Shown here piece by piece: positions 1-5,111 of a stretch of 5,111 nucleotides of DNA. The notes under the pieces are model-generated. The model saw only the letters and a list, made by a program, of their open reading frames with translations. It made no database searches and had not been told where the DNA came from. The DNA lies in contig JAFRWQ010000049.1 of assembly GCA_017437925.1 (NCBI GenBank), forward strand, positions 1 through 5,111, read 5' to 3'. Numbering within the stretch: position 1 is the stretch's first letter; each line of letters starts with the position of its first letter. The stretch is from Bacillota bacterium. Lineage in GTDB: Bacteria; Bacillota_A; Clostridia; Peptostreptococcales; Anaerovoracaceae. The position numbers were made by a program, and so were the translations under genes.

Positions 1-2
1 CC

Positions 3-173
3 GACGCCGGGATAGATATCGGAGACACTCTCATCGGCATGCACCTGAAGAGAGTCGCGGTCCCCGTAAGGCTCGAGCATGACCGCATCGGAGAGGCGCG
101 GGTCGTTTCTGCGCGGGTCCGCCCCAAGTATATAGGGGGAGAAAGGGCCCATTACTCGGACATGCTGCGCTGA
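3..173 (+). CDS. UPF0340 (DUF436, YwlG-like) family protein, C-terminal part only
   Basis: The plus-strand frame is open from the window edge to TGA at 171-173 and gives the last 56 residues of a longer protein; the start is missing. The peptide contains [12 protein letters not shown], then VAVPVR, then [14 protein letters not shown] and YIGGERA. From memory this matches the conserved C-terminus of the UPF0340/DUF436 family (Bacillus subtilis YwlG, encoded near glyA), whose members end in a similar GGxRA(V/H)Y stretch. Members are about 180-190 residues, so roughly two thirds of the protein lies outside the window. The biochemical role of the family is not established to my knowledge. The gene converges on the synthetase gene to its right, with 110 bases between the two stop codons. 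A minus-strand frame over the same bases is low-complexity Arg/Pro/Ala sequence and looks like a shadow. Confidence 0.75.
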   Translation, partial: DAGIDIGDTLIGMHLKRVAVPVRLEHDRIGEARVVSARVRPKYIGGERAHYSDMLR

Positions 174-204
174 CGAAAGCGCGCGGACAGGCAGTTTTCA
201 ACGT

Positions 205-226
205 CCGGAGCGGTCCGGGCGGTTTT
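205..226 (+). terminator. Weak possible terminator after the UPF0340 gene
   Basis: CCGGA (205-209) and TCCGG (214-218) can form a 5-bp stem with a 4-base GCGG loop. GCGG and then TTTT (223-226) follow. The stem is short and the T-run is offset by four bases, so this is a marginal intrinsic terminator for the plus-strand gene ending at 173. The stronger hairpin at 239-261 may also slow plus-strand transcription, but it has no plus-strand T-tract. Confidence 0.25.
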
Positions 227-231
227 GAGCG

Positions 232-261
232 CAAAAACAGCGGGGCCTCAATGGCCCCGCT
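232..261 (-). terminator. Intrinsic terminator of the first acyl-CoA synthetase gene
   Basis: Bases 239-247 (AGCGGGGCC) pair perfectly with 253-261 (GGCCCCGCT), giving a 9-bp GC-rich stem with a 5-base loop (TCAAT). On the minus strand the hairpin is followed, after one G, by TTTTT (complement of AAAAA at 233-237). It starts about 22 bases past the TAA stop of the minus-strand synthetase, as expected for a rho-independent terminator. On the plus strand no T-run follows, so it is mainly a minus-strand signal. Confidence 0.85.
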
Positions 262-283
262 TCCGCGTTGTTCGGTATCTGGT

Positions 284-2068
284 TTAGTCCAGCCTCTTGT
301 TCTCCTCCGAGAACCTCTTTATCTTTGACGCCGAGGTCTTCTCGAAGTCTTCGGTCCTGACGACCAGCCTGCTTATCCTCTTGTAGAGGGGCTGGTCCTT
401 GTTGTAGTCGTCAACGACTTTCTGCAGTATCCCGCGGCGCTCGTCCTCGTCGGGCTTGTGCCCCAGGACCTCTTCGAAGTAATCGTCGTTGGGCCTTACA
501 GTGGCGATGATGCTCCTGTCGTCTCCCCTTTCGTTCTCGTCCGCCCAGACGAAGGCCTCCTCGACGTGATTGCTCTTCTGCAGATGGTATTCGAGCTCCT
601 CGGGGAAGACATTCTTGCCGTTGGCAGTGATGATGACGTTCTTCTTGCGGCCGGTGATGTAGATGTAATTGTCCTTGTCAAGGTGACCGAGATCGCCGGT
701 GTGGAACCAGCCATCCTTAAGGACCTCGGCGGTCTCGTCCGGCATCTTGTAATAGCCCAGCATCACGTTGGCTCCCCTCACGCAGATCTCGCCGTTGCCG
801 TCCTCGTCGGGCTGATCGATCCTGACGTCTATGGTGACGGGGGCGTGGCCCACGGAAGCGTTCCTCAGCATCTCCCTCTTGTTGGGGTTGACTGAGACCA
901 GGGGGGCGCACTCGGTGAGGCCGTAGCCCTGGGCTGCGAAGACGCCGGCGTCGTTGAAGAAATCCAGGATGGCGGGGTCTATGGCGGCTCCCCCGCTGAC
1001 CAGGTTCTCGAGCCTTCCGCCGAAGACGTCGGTGATGGCCTTGAGGGGCGAAAGCTGCTTATTGATGCCCAGCTTATGCATGGTCCTCTGGACCCCGAGC
1101 AGGGTCTTCACGGCCTTTTCCTTGCCGTTCTTTCTTATGGTCTTCCAGATGTTGGCGTAGAACTTCTCAAGTATCAGGGGGACGCCGAGGAAGAAGGTGG
1201 GCCTCAGCTCCTTAAGGTTCTGCTGCATGTACTTTATACCCTGGCAGTAGCCGATGGAGGCTCCGACCATCAGGGGGTAGAGCATGCCGCCGGTGCACTC
1301 GTAGGTGTGGTGGACCGGGAGCACGCTGAAGAAGACGTCGTCGGGCCCGCACCTGAAGATGGACTGGCATATCATGGCGTCGGAGCAGAGGTTCCTGTGG
1401 GAGAGCATTACGCCCTTGGAAAGGCCGGTGGTGCCCGAAGTATAGAGCAGCACCGACATGCGCTCCTGATCGATCTCAGCGTCGAGAAAGCTCCTGTCGC
1501 CTTCTTCCATCAGCCTTCTGCCCTTTTCAAGCAGGCTGTGAAAGCTCAGTATATTTTCATTCGAGGGCTCTTCCGAAAAGCTTATGAGCACGGGGGCGTC
1601 TTCCTCTTCGAGCAGAGGGGCGAAGACCTTCTCGAACCTGCGGCTCATCAGTATGCACTTTATGTCGGCAGTCTTGACCAGGCTCCCCAGGTCATCCGCC
1701 GCCAGCTCCTTGTCGAGAGGGACGGCCACCCCCACTCCGCTGGGAGCGGCGAAATACGAGACTGCCCACCAGTAGGAGTTCTCCCCTATTATGCCTATGT
1801 GCTTTCCCTTAAGGCCGAGGGAAAGAAGAGCGGTGCCCAGGGCGTTGACGTCGGCCAGGGCTTCATTGTAGCTTTTGGAGGTATAGGTCTTTCCGTCGAA
1901 CTTCTGCCAAAAGGCCGGTCTGTCCCCGTAGAGCTCCGCCCCGCCCTCGATTATATCCTTAAGAGTATCGACGGGGCGCACGCTGCGGTTCACCTGATAG
2001 GGGTCTTTGGACTCGTTGAGAGTCTTTGCGTACTGCTGTCCGAAAGTCATGGCTGCTTTATTTTCCAT
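284..2068 (-). CDS. AMP-forming acyl-CoA synthetase (long-chain fatty acid-CoA ligase type, FAA1-like), paralogue 1
   Basis: This 594-residue cytoplasmic ANL-superfamily enzyme should convert a carboxylic acid, ATP and CoA to acyl-CoA, AMP and pyrophosphate through an acyl-adenylate. The core motifs are present in order: P-loop A3 YTSGTTGLSKG (209-219), A4 LPVHHTYEC (250-258), SGGAAID (358-364), A5 QGYGLTECAP (380-389) with the adenine-stacking Tyr382, A7 TGDLG (457-461) with the ribose-binding Asp459, and A8 hinge TGRKKNVI (472-479). The C-terminal domain ends in TSASKIKR (578-585), where Lys582 fits the adenylation lysine. Length is normal for this group. No signal peptide or membrane segment is visible. 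The ATG at 2068 is chosen because GAGAAG (2074-2079) lies 5 bases upstream and a good promoter lies further up; a second in-frame ATG (2050) has a poorer leader. Stop is TAA at 284. Substrate chain length cannot be read from the sequence, and another carboxylic acid remains possible. Confidence 0.94.
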   Translation of the reverse strand: MENKAAMTFGQQYAKTLNESKDPYQVNRSVRPVDTLKDIIEGGAELYGDRPAFWQKFDGKTYTSKSYNEALADVNALGTALLSLGLKGKHIGIIGENSYWWAVSYFAAPSGVGVAVPLDKELAADDLGSLVKTADIKCILMSRRFEKVFAPLLEEEDAPVLISFSEEPSNENILSFHSLLEKGRRLMEEGDRSFLDAEIDQERMSVLLYTSGTTGLSKGVMLSHRNLCSDAMICQSIFRCGPDDVFFSVLPVHHTYECTGGMLYPLMVGASIGYCQGIKYMQQNLKELRPTFFLGVPLILEKFYANIWKTIRKNGKEKAVKTLLGVQRTMHKLGINKQLSPLKAITDVFGGRLENLVSGGAAIDPAILDFFNDAGVFAAQGYGLTECAPLVSVNPNKREMLRNASVGHAPVTIDVRIDQPDEDGNGEICVRGANVMLGYYKMPDETAEVLKDGWFHTGDLGHLDKDNYIYITGRKKNVIITANGKNVFPEELEYHLQKSNHVEEAFVWADENERGDDRSIIATVRPNDDYFEEVLGHKPDEDERRGILQKVVDDYNKDQPLYKRISRLVVRTEDFEKTSASKIKRFSEENKRLD

Positions 2069-2073
2069 TTTTG

Positions 2074-2079
2074 CTTCTC
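2074..2079 (-). promoter_or_regulatory. Ribosome binding site, acyl-CoA synthetase paralogue 1
   Basis: On the minus strand GAGAAG sits 5 bases before the ATG at 2068. It is a partial match to the Shine-Dalgarno consensus and supports the first ATG over the in-frame ATG six codons later. Confidence 0.55.
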
Positions 2080-2113
2080 GTTTTCAAAATATTATGATGT
2101 AGTATCGAAAACT

Positions 2114-2142
2114 ATATTACCATGACTTCCCGCTATAGTCAA
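2114..2142 (-). promoter_or_regulatory. Sigma-A-type promoter with extended -10, driving acyl-CoA synthetase paralogue 1
   Basis: On the minus strand TTGACT (2137-2142, one mismatch to TTGACA) is followed by a 17-base spacer and TAATAT (2114-2119, four of six positions of TATAAT). The spacer ends in TGG, placing a TGn extended -10 directly before the hexamer. Transcription should begin near 2107, giving a leader of about 39 bases before the ATG at 2068. The box quality, ideal spacing and position agree, so I rate this the most credible promoter in the window. Confidence 0.75.
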
Positions 2143-2193
2143 TGATGAAAGCCCGGACAGCTTTTCCCGAAAGCGCCCAAAATTCGGAGAAAT

Positions 2194-2213
2194 TGTTGGA
2201 CATATGTTGGACA
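2194..2213. repeat. Tandem direct repeat TGTTGGACA with an 11-bp period, possible operator
   Basis: The nonamer TGTTGGACA occurs at 2194-2202 and again, identical, at 2205-2213, separated by TA. The 11-bp period is about one helical turn, so a protein bound to both copies would lie on the same DNA face. The repeat lies about 50 bases upstream of the synthetase -35 box on one side and just upstream of a weak plus-strand -10 on the other, a position suited to a regulator of one or both genes. The repeat is seen directly; the operator role is inferred. Confidence 0.5.
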
Positions 2214-2227
2214 GGGGCGCATACAAT
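2197..2227 (+). promoter_or_regulatory. Weak candidate promoter for the 248-residue gene
   Basis: TACAAT (2222-2227) matches TATAAT at five of six positions. TGGACA (2197-2202), part of the direct repeat, matches TTGACA at five of six positions, but the spacer is 19 bases, longer than ideal. If used, transcription would start near 2234 and leave a leader of about 170 bases before the ATG at 2407. No better plus-strand promoter was seen nearby. Confidence 0.3.
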
Positions 2228-2397
2228 GGGTCTGTAAATGTGATAAAAGGCCGCAGACTGCCCTGCCCCGCAGCAGGAGGAAGAACATCAGGGTCCCGAG
2301 GCCCGGCCCAATCCTATGCCTATGATATAGACCCCATAAGATACTGACCGGTATTTGAATACTCGCCAACGAAAGGTCCACCACCTCGGTCCAGCAC

Positions 2398-2402
2398 AAG
2401 GG
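2398..2402 (+). promoter_or_regulatory. Ribosome binding site of the 248-residue gene
   Basis: AAGGG ends 4 bases before the ATG at 2407, slightly close but usable. The frame stays open upstream only to a TGA at 2356-2358 and has no ATG, GTG or TTG in between, so this site and the ATG at 2407 fix the start. Confidence 0.55.
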
Positions 2403-2406
2403 CATC

Positions 2407-3153
2407 ATGGCCTACACCGCCAAGATCGTCGACCTGCTGAATGACGATCCCAAACTCGAGAAATTGGCGCGGCTCAAGGGCATGGAGCCCGTAAAGCTCA
2501 AGGCTGCCAGGGGAATGACGGAATACAGCCGGATCCAGCAGGACAGGGAAGACGCCGAATACAAGATGGCGGAATGCATCAGCAGCAATAAGGAACCCGA
2601 AGCGTCGGATAAGGAGAAATACATCAAGGCCCTCGTCAAGGGCAATCTGATACAGCAGCAGCTGATGGCTGAAAACGACAAGAACTCCGAAGTAGCCGCG
2701 CAGAAGCTCACAGCGATGTTCCCCAGAGTCGTCATGAAAAGCAACGACATTCAGCGGAAATGGAAGGCCGATCCCGAGTCCAGACCCGATCCCGGCAAGG
2801 GAATGATCCACATGGATACGTATATGAAGCTCGACAAGGGCGTAACTAAGCTGTTTTCGCCCGTGGCTGACACTCTCAAGGATCTCGGCGGCAAGTACGG
2901 CGCGAAGAACCTCGATCTGGTCACCGACGAGATCATCAGGCAGGAAGGTCTGATGAACAAGCCAATAAAGGAGATCTTCTACAAGCTCAACGAGAATCAG
3001 CTTGATACCATGGATCTCACCGGTCCGGCGATAAAGGCGGCGGACGCTGTCAAGGACAAGCTCCAAAAGCAGGCAGCCGAAGACGAGATCCAGCTGAACG
3101 GTCCGGATCTGAACGCCCGGCCGGCAAGCGGACCCCAGCCGGGAATCGGCTAG
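2407..3153 (+). CDS. Hypothetical lysine-rich soluble protein, 248 residues
   Basis: I do not recognise this protein. It starts at ATG 2407, the only usable start in its frame after the upstream TGA, and ends with TAG at 3151-3153. By count it has 31 lysines, about a dozen methionines, one Cys (57) and one Trp (119). There is no signal peptide or membrane segment. Residues 1-115 and 135-225 look largely helical, with a glutamine-rich stretch near 83-100 (LIQQQLMAEN). A Pro/Gly-containing linker lies at 122-132 (DPESRPDPGKG). The last 18 residues are Gly/Pro-rich and probably disordered (ARPASGPQPGIG). Codons favour G/C at the third position (AAG, CTC, ATC, GCC), like the neighbours, so there is no sign of recent transfer. 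It is a single-gene unit between two minus-strand synthetases, with its own leader and terminator. A link to acyl-CoA metabolism is suggested only by position. The register-aligned minus-strand frame opposite it is rejected as a shadow. Confidence 0.75.
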   Translation: MAYTAKIVDLLNDDPKLEKLARLKGMEPVKLKAARGMTEYSRIQQDREDAEYKMAECISSNKEPEASDKEKYIKALVKGNLIQQQLMAENDKNSEVAAQKLTAMFPRVVMKSNDIQRKWKADPESRPDPGKGMIHMDTYMKLDKGVTKLFSPVADTLKDLGGKYGAKNLDLVTDEIIRQEGLMNKPIKEIFYKLNENQLDTMDLTGPAIKAADAVKDKLQKQAAEDEIQLNGPDLNARPASGPQPGIG

Positions 3154-3161
3154 AACAATAG

Positions 3162-3224
3162 TAAAACACGGCAGGCACTGCCGGGGAGAGTATAAGTTCA
3201 GACCCCTGCAGCCCTGCCGTTTTT
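3162..3224. terminator. Long-stem, probably bidirectional terminator between convergent genes
   Basis: ACGGCAGG (3168-3175) pairs with CCTGCCGT (3213-3220). The stem continues inward as CTGC (3178-3181) with GCAG (3208-3211), and GGGG (3183-3186) with CCCC (3203-3206), interrupted by a small CA/C internal loop and one C-T mismatch. The apical loop is 16 bases (3187-3202). On the plus strand the stem runs into TTTTT (3220-3224), 15 bases after the TAG of the 248-residue gene is passed at the stem's left foot. On the minus strand, GTAAAAC (3161-3167) supplies a TTTT run for the synthetase gene whose stop is at 3242. One hairpin thus appears to end both converging transcripts. Confidence 0.85.
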
Positions 3225-3241
3225 CATGCGTTCTTTCCGGT

Positions 3242-5062
3242 CTACTTTCTGTTCTCCTCCACGAATCTCTTGATCTTTCTGGAGGTGTTCTTTTCGAACT
3301 CGGCGGTCCTTATCCTGACCTGCCTTATGGCCTTGAAGCTCTGGAGCTGCTCGTTGACCTTTTCGACTTCTTTGTTGATGAGCTCTTCAACGGCGGACTG
3401 GCTGCCGGCGGTCTCCTCGCCCAGGGCGTCCTTTATGGCCTCGAAATCGGGCCTGACAGTCGCCGATATCACGGTGTCGTGGCCGTCTCTGTCCTTCTCG
3501 GCCCAGACCATGGATTCGTCTATGAACTCGCTCTTGTTGAGGTAATACTCCAGCTCTTCGGGGAAGACGTTCTTGCCGTTGCTGGTGATGATGACGTTCT
3601 TCGCCCTGCCGGTGATGTAGAGGAAGCCGTCCTCGTCCATGTAGCCCAGGTCGCCGGTTTGGAGCCACCCGTCCCTGATGACTTTCGCGGTCTCTTCGGG
3701 CTTGTTGTAGTAGCCCAGCATCACGTTGTCGCCCTTGATGCATATCTCGCCTATGCCGTCCTCGTCGGGCTCGTCGATGAGGACCTTGAGGGTGGGCATC
3801 ACGTGGCCAATGGAGCTGAACTTGACCAACTCCGGCTTGTCGGGGTTTAAGGTGATCATGGGAGCGCACTCGGTGAGGCCGCAGCCCTGCAGGGCCAGTA
3901 TGCCCAGGTCGTTGAAGAACTGCAGGATCTTGGGGTCTATGGCGGCTCCTCCGCTGATCATGAGCCTTAAACGGCCTCCGAAGGTCTCGTAGATCTGGCC
4001 GAGGAACTTTTTGTTGAGGTCCAGGCCGACCTTCTTCGTGACCTTGTTGAGCTTCATGACAGTCTCGACGGTCTTGAGCTTTCCGGTCTTTTTGAGGGTC
4101 TTCATTATGTTCTTGTAGAAGCTCTCGTAGACCAGGGGCACGGACAGTATCATGGTCGGCCTGATCTCCTTGAGGTTCTTCTGGATGTATTTGAGGCCTT
4201 CGCAGTAGCCTATGGCAGCGCCTTTATACAGGGGCATCAGAAAACCGCAGGTGCACTCGTAGGTGTGATGCAGGGGCAGTATCGAGAAGAAGATGTCCCA
4301 GTCGTTGACGTGGAGCACGGTCGGAGCGATCATCAGGTCGGTGCAGATGTTCCTGTGGGAAAGCATCACGCCCTTGGCGGTGCCGGTGGTGCCCGACGTG
4401 AAGAGCAGGACCGCCATCTCTTTGGCGTCGATCTCGGCGTCAAGGTAGTCTCTGTTGCCTTCGGCGATCAGGGCCTTGCCCTCGTTTATGAGCTTTCTGA
4501 AGGAATATACGCCGTCCGCGTCTTCTTCGGCGTTCAAATTGCAGATGTATTTTAAGGGAGTTTCGCCCTCGGCCAGCATCTTCCTGAATGTCGGAAGGAC
4601 CCTGGCGGTGGCGAAGACAGCGGTGACCTGGGCCTCGCAGACCTGTTCTTTAAGCTCCCTTGCTCCCAAAGAAGCGTCCAGGGGGACGACTATGCCGGCT
4701 CCGCAGATGACCGCCAGATAGGCCGTAGCCCACTGGGAGCAGTTCTCTCCTATGACCCCTATCCTGCTGCCCTTAAGGCCTTTCGCGACCAGGGCGGTCC
4801 CAAGACCGTTCATGTCGTCGTAGAGCTCTGTGTAGGTGATCTCTTTAAAGGGAGCGTCCTTTTCGAAGCGCTGGTACATTGCGACGTGATCGCCGTAAAG
4901 CTGGGCGCTGCCCGCCATCATGTGCTTGAGGTCTTTGATCGGACGGCTAAGCTTGTAGAACAGGTACTTGTCAGTGCTCTCGTTGATCTCCTTTACTGTG
5001 TCGAGGGCGTCCGCCATATCGGGAGTGCGCTCGTATTTTCTGTAATCGCAGCTGGTTTCCAT
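3242..5062 (-). CDS. AMP-forming acyl-CoA synthetase (long-chain fatty acid-CoA ligase type, FAA1-like), paralogue 2
   Basis: This 606-residue paralogue of the enzyme at 284-2068 should form acyl-CoA from a carboxylic acid, ATP and CoA in the cytoplasm. Motifs in order: A3 FTSGTTGTAKG (221-231), A4 LPLHHTYEC (262-270), SGGAAID (370-376), A5 QGCGLTECAP (392-401), A7 TGDLG (469-473) with Asp471, A8 TGRAKNVI (484-491), and the C-terminal TSRKIKR (593-599) with Lys596 as likely adenylation lysine. The oddity is Cys394 in A5, where paralogue 1 and most ANL enzymes have Tyr or another aromatic. By eye over half the residues in the central region match paralogue 1. The start chosen is ATG 5062, because GAAAGG (5070-5075) lies 7 bases upstream; in-frame ATG 5077 and GTG 5107 would add 5 or 15 residues but lack a visible ribosome binding site. 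Stop is TAG at 3242. The N-terminus is about 10 residues longer than in paralogue 1. Substrate is unknown. Confidence 0.94.
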   Translation of the reverse strand: METSCDYRKYERTPDMADALDTVKEINESTDKYLFYKLSRPIKDLKHMMAGSAQLYGDHVAMYQRFEKDAPFKEITYTELYDDMNGLGTALVAKGLKGSRIGVIGENCSQWATAYLAVICGAGIVVPLDASLGARELKEQVCEAQVTAVFATARVLPTFRKMLAEGETPLKYICNLNAEEDADGVYSFRKLINEGKALIAEGNRDYLDAEIDAKEMAVLLFTSGTTGTAKGVMLSHRNICTDLMIAPTVLHVNDWDIFFSILPLHHTYECTCGFLMPLYKGAAIGYCEGLKYIQKNLKEIRPTMILSVPLVYESFYKNIMKTLKKTGKLKTVETVMKLNKVTKKVGLDLNKKFLGQIYETFGGRLRLMISGGAAIDPKILQFFNDLGILALQGCGLTECAPMITLNPDKPELVKFSSIGHVMPTLKVLIDEPDEDGIGEICIKGDNVMLGYYNKPEETAKVIRDGWLQTGDLGYMDEDGFLYITGRAKNVIITSNGKNVFPEELEYYLNKSEFIDESMVWAEKDRDGHDTVISATVRPDFEAIKDALGEETAGSQSAVEELINKEVEKVNEQLQSFKAIRQVRIRTAEFEKNTSRKIKRFVEENRK

Positions 5063-5069
5063 CTCGATG

Positions 5070-5075
5070 CCTTTC
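5070..5075 (-). promoter_or_regulatory. Ribosome binding site deciding the start of acyl-CoA synthetase paralogue 2
   Basis: On the minus strand GAAAGG lies 7 bases before the ATG at 5062. It overlaps the first codons that would follow the upstream ATG at 5077, and the bases before that ATG are AT-rich with no purine-rich site. It therefore favours the shorter protein (start METSCDYRKY). Confidence 0.7.
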
Positions 5076-5099
5076 ATAAAGTCATATTTGTTAATTAAT

Positions 5100-5105
5100 A
5101 TTATC
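5100..5105 (-). promoter_or_regulatory. Possible -10 element for acyl-CoA synthetase paralogue 2
   Basis: On the minus strand GATAAT matches TATAAT at five of six positions and lies in the AT-rich 5080-5105 stretch. Transcription from it would start near 5093, about 31 bases before the ATG at 5062. The matching -35 would fall outside the window, so the call cannot be completed here. Confidence 0.35.
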
Positions 5106-5111
5106 ACCGAA

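Larger units (their letters stand above)
2069..2406. other. 338-base divergent intergenic region
   Basis: This stretch separates the minus-strand synthetase from the plus-strand 248-residue gene. From left to right it holds: the synthetase RBS and promoter (to 2142); a small hairpin GCTTT-TCCCG-AAAGC (2160-2174); a 9-bp tandem direct repeat (2194-2213); a possible plus-strand -10, TACAAT (2222-2227); AGGAGG (2275-2280) with no start codon after it; a GC-rich patch with GGGTC (2291-2295) and GACCC (2330-2334) able to pair across a long loop; and a short inverted repeat GTATT-TG-AATAC (2351-2362). I see no tRNA, known riboswitch, insertion sequence or convincing small gene. A minus-strand open frame across most of it overlaps the synthetase promoter and has no good ribosome binding site. 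Confidence 0.6.

Noticed and set aside
31..234. Minus-strand open frame opposite the UPF0340 end
   Set aside because: It is Arg/Pro/Ala-rich without family features, and it overlaps a plus-strand C-terminus that resembles a known family.
1076..2125. Plus-strand open frame of 349 codons opposite synthetase paralogue 1
   Set aside because: It is codon-aligned with the real gene and covers its conserved motifs in reverse, so the same avoidance of TTA, CTA and TCA keeps it open. The antisense product has no recognisable domain.
2139..2408. Minus-strand open frame of 89 codons across the divergent intergenic region
   Set aside because: It lacks a good ribosome binding site and its end overlaps the synthetase -35 box. 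The Leu/Phe-rich patch (LMFFLLLRG) is short and could pass for a membrane segment by chance.
2320..3066. Minus-strand open frame of 248 codons opposite the plus-strand 248-residue gene
   Set aside because: The two frames are codon-aligned, so antisense stops appear only where the sense gene uses TTA, CTA or TCA, codons this GC-rich gene avoids. The product is dominated by Leu, Val, His and Arg, as expected of an antisense shadow, and the plus-strand frame has the ribosome site and terminator. The equal length is a coincidence.
284..5062. Bile-acid or other specialised CoA ligase cluster
   Set aside because: AMP-forming ligases occur in such pathways, but no partner dehydrogenase, transporter, transferase or carrier-protein gene is in the window, so a specific pathway cannot be claimed.
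5063..5107. Longer start of synthetase paralogue 2 at GTG 5107 or ATG 5077
   Set aside because: Neither has a visible ribosome site (only four bases lie beyond 5107), the added residues (IILINKYDF) come from the AT-rich leader, and GAAAGG is ideally placed for ATG 5062.
1..5111. CRISPR array, insertion sequence, attachment site, tRNA or rRNA
   Set aside because: I saw no regularly spaced repeats, terminal inverted repeats with a transposase, or tRNA/rRNA-like sequence on either strand. The only longer sequence similarity in the window is between the two synthetase coding regions.

Overview
The window is chromosomal and gene-dense. It looks like a bacterium of the Bacillota, probably an anaerobic Clostridia-type lineage with fairly high GC. 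The reasons are a UPF0340/YwlG-type protein end (a mostly Firmicute family), two FAA1-like AMP-forming acyl-CoA synthetases with the 'HHTYEC' active-site signature I associate with Firmicutes, Shine-Dalgarno starts and a consensus-like sigma-A promoter. The assignment is by recall, not by database search.

Layout, left to right. (1) Bases 3-173, plus strand: the last 56 codons of a UPF0340/DUF436 protein; its start lies outside the window. (2) Bases 174-283: a short convergent gap with a GC-rich hairpin whose T-tract faces the minus strand. (3) Bases 284-2068, minus strand: a complete 594-residue AMP-forming acyl-CoA synthetase. (4) Bases 2069-2406: a 338-base divergent intergenic region. It holds a strong promoter for the synthetase, a 9-bp tandem direct repeat, a weak plus-strand promoter candidate, and an AGGAGG with no start codon after it. 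(5) Bases 2407-3153, plus strand: a 248-residue, lysine-rich, apparently soluble protein that I do not recognise. (6) Bases 3162-3224: a long-stem terminator, probably bidirectional. (7) Bases 3242-5062, minus strand: a second, 606-residue acyl-CoA synthetase, clearly paralogous to the first. (8) Bases 5063-5111: an AT-rich leader, possibly with a -10 element.

The two synthetases should each activate a carboxylic acid, most likely a fatty acid, to an acyl-adenylate and then an acyl-CoA. They are parallel paralogues, but a terminator and an opposite-strand gene lie between them, so they are separate transcription units. The first has every core ANL motif. The second carries Cys where the A5 motif normally has the adenine-stacking aromatic residue. 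The most open questions are the unrecognised 248-residue protein with its own control region and terminator, and that Cys substitution. I do not see a clearly new multi-gene system here.
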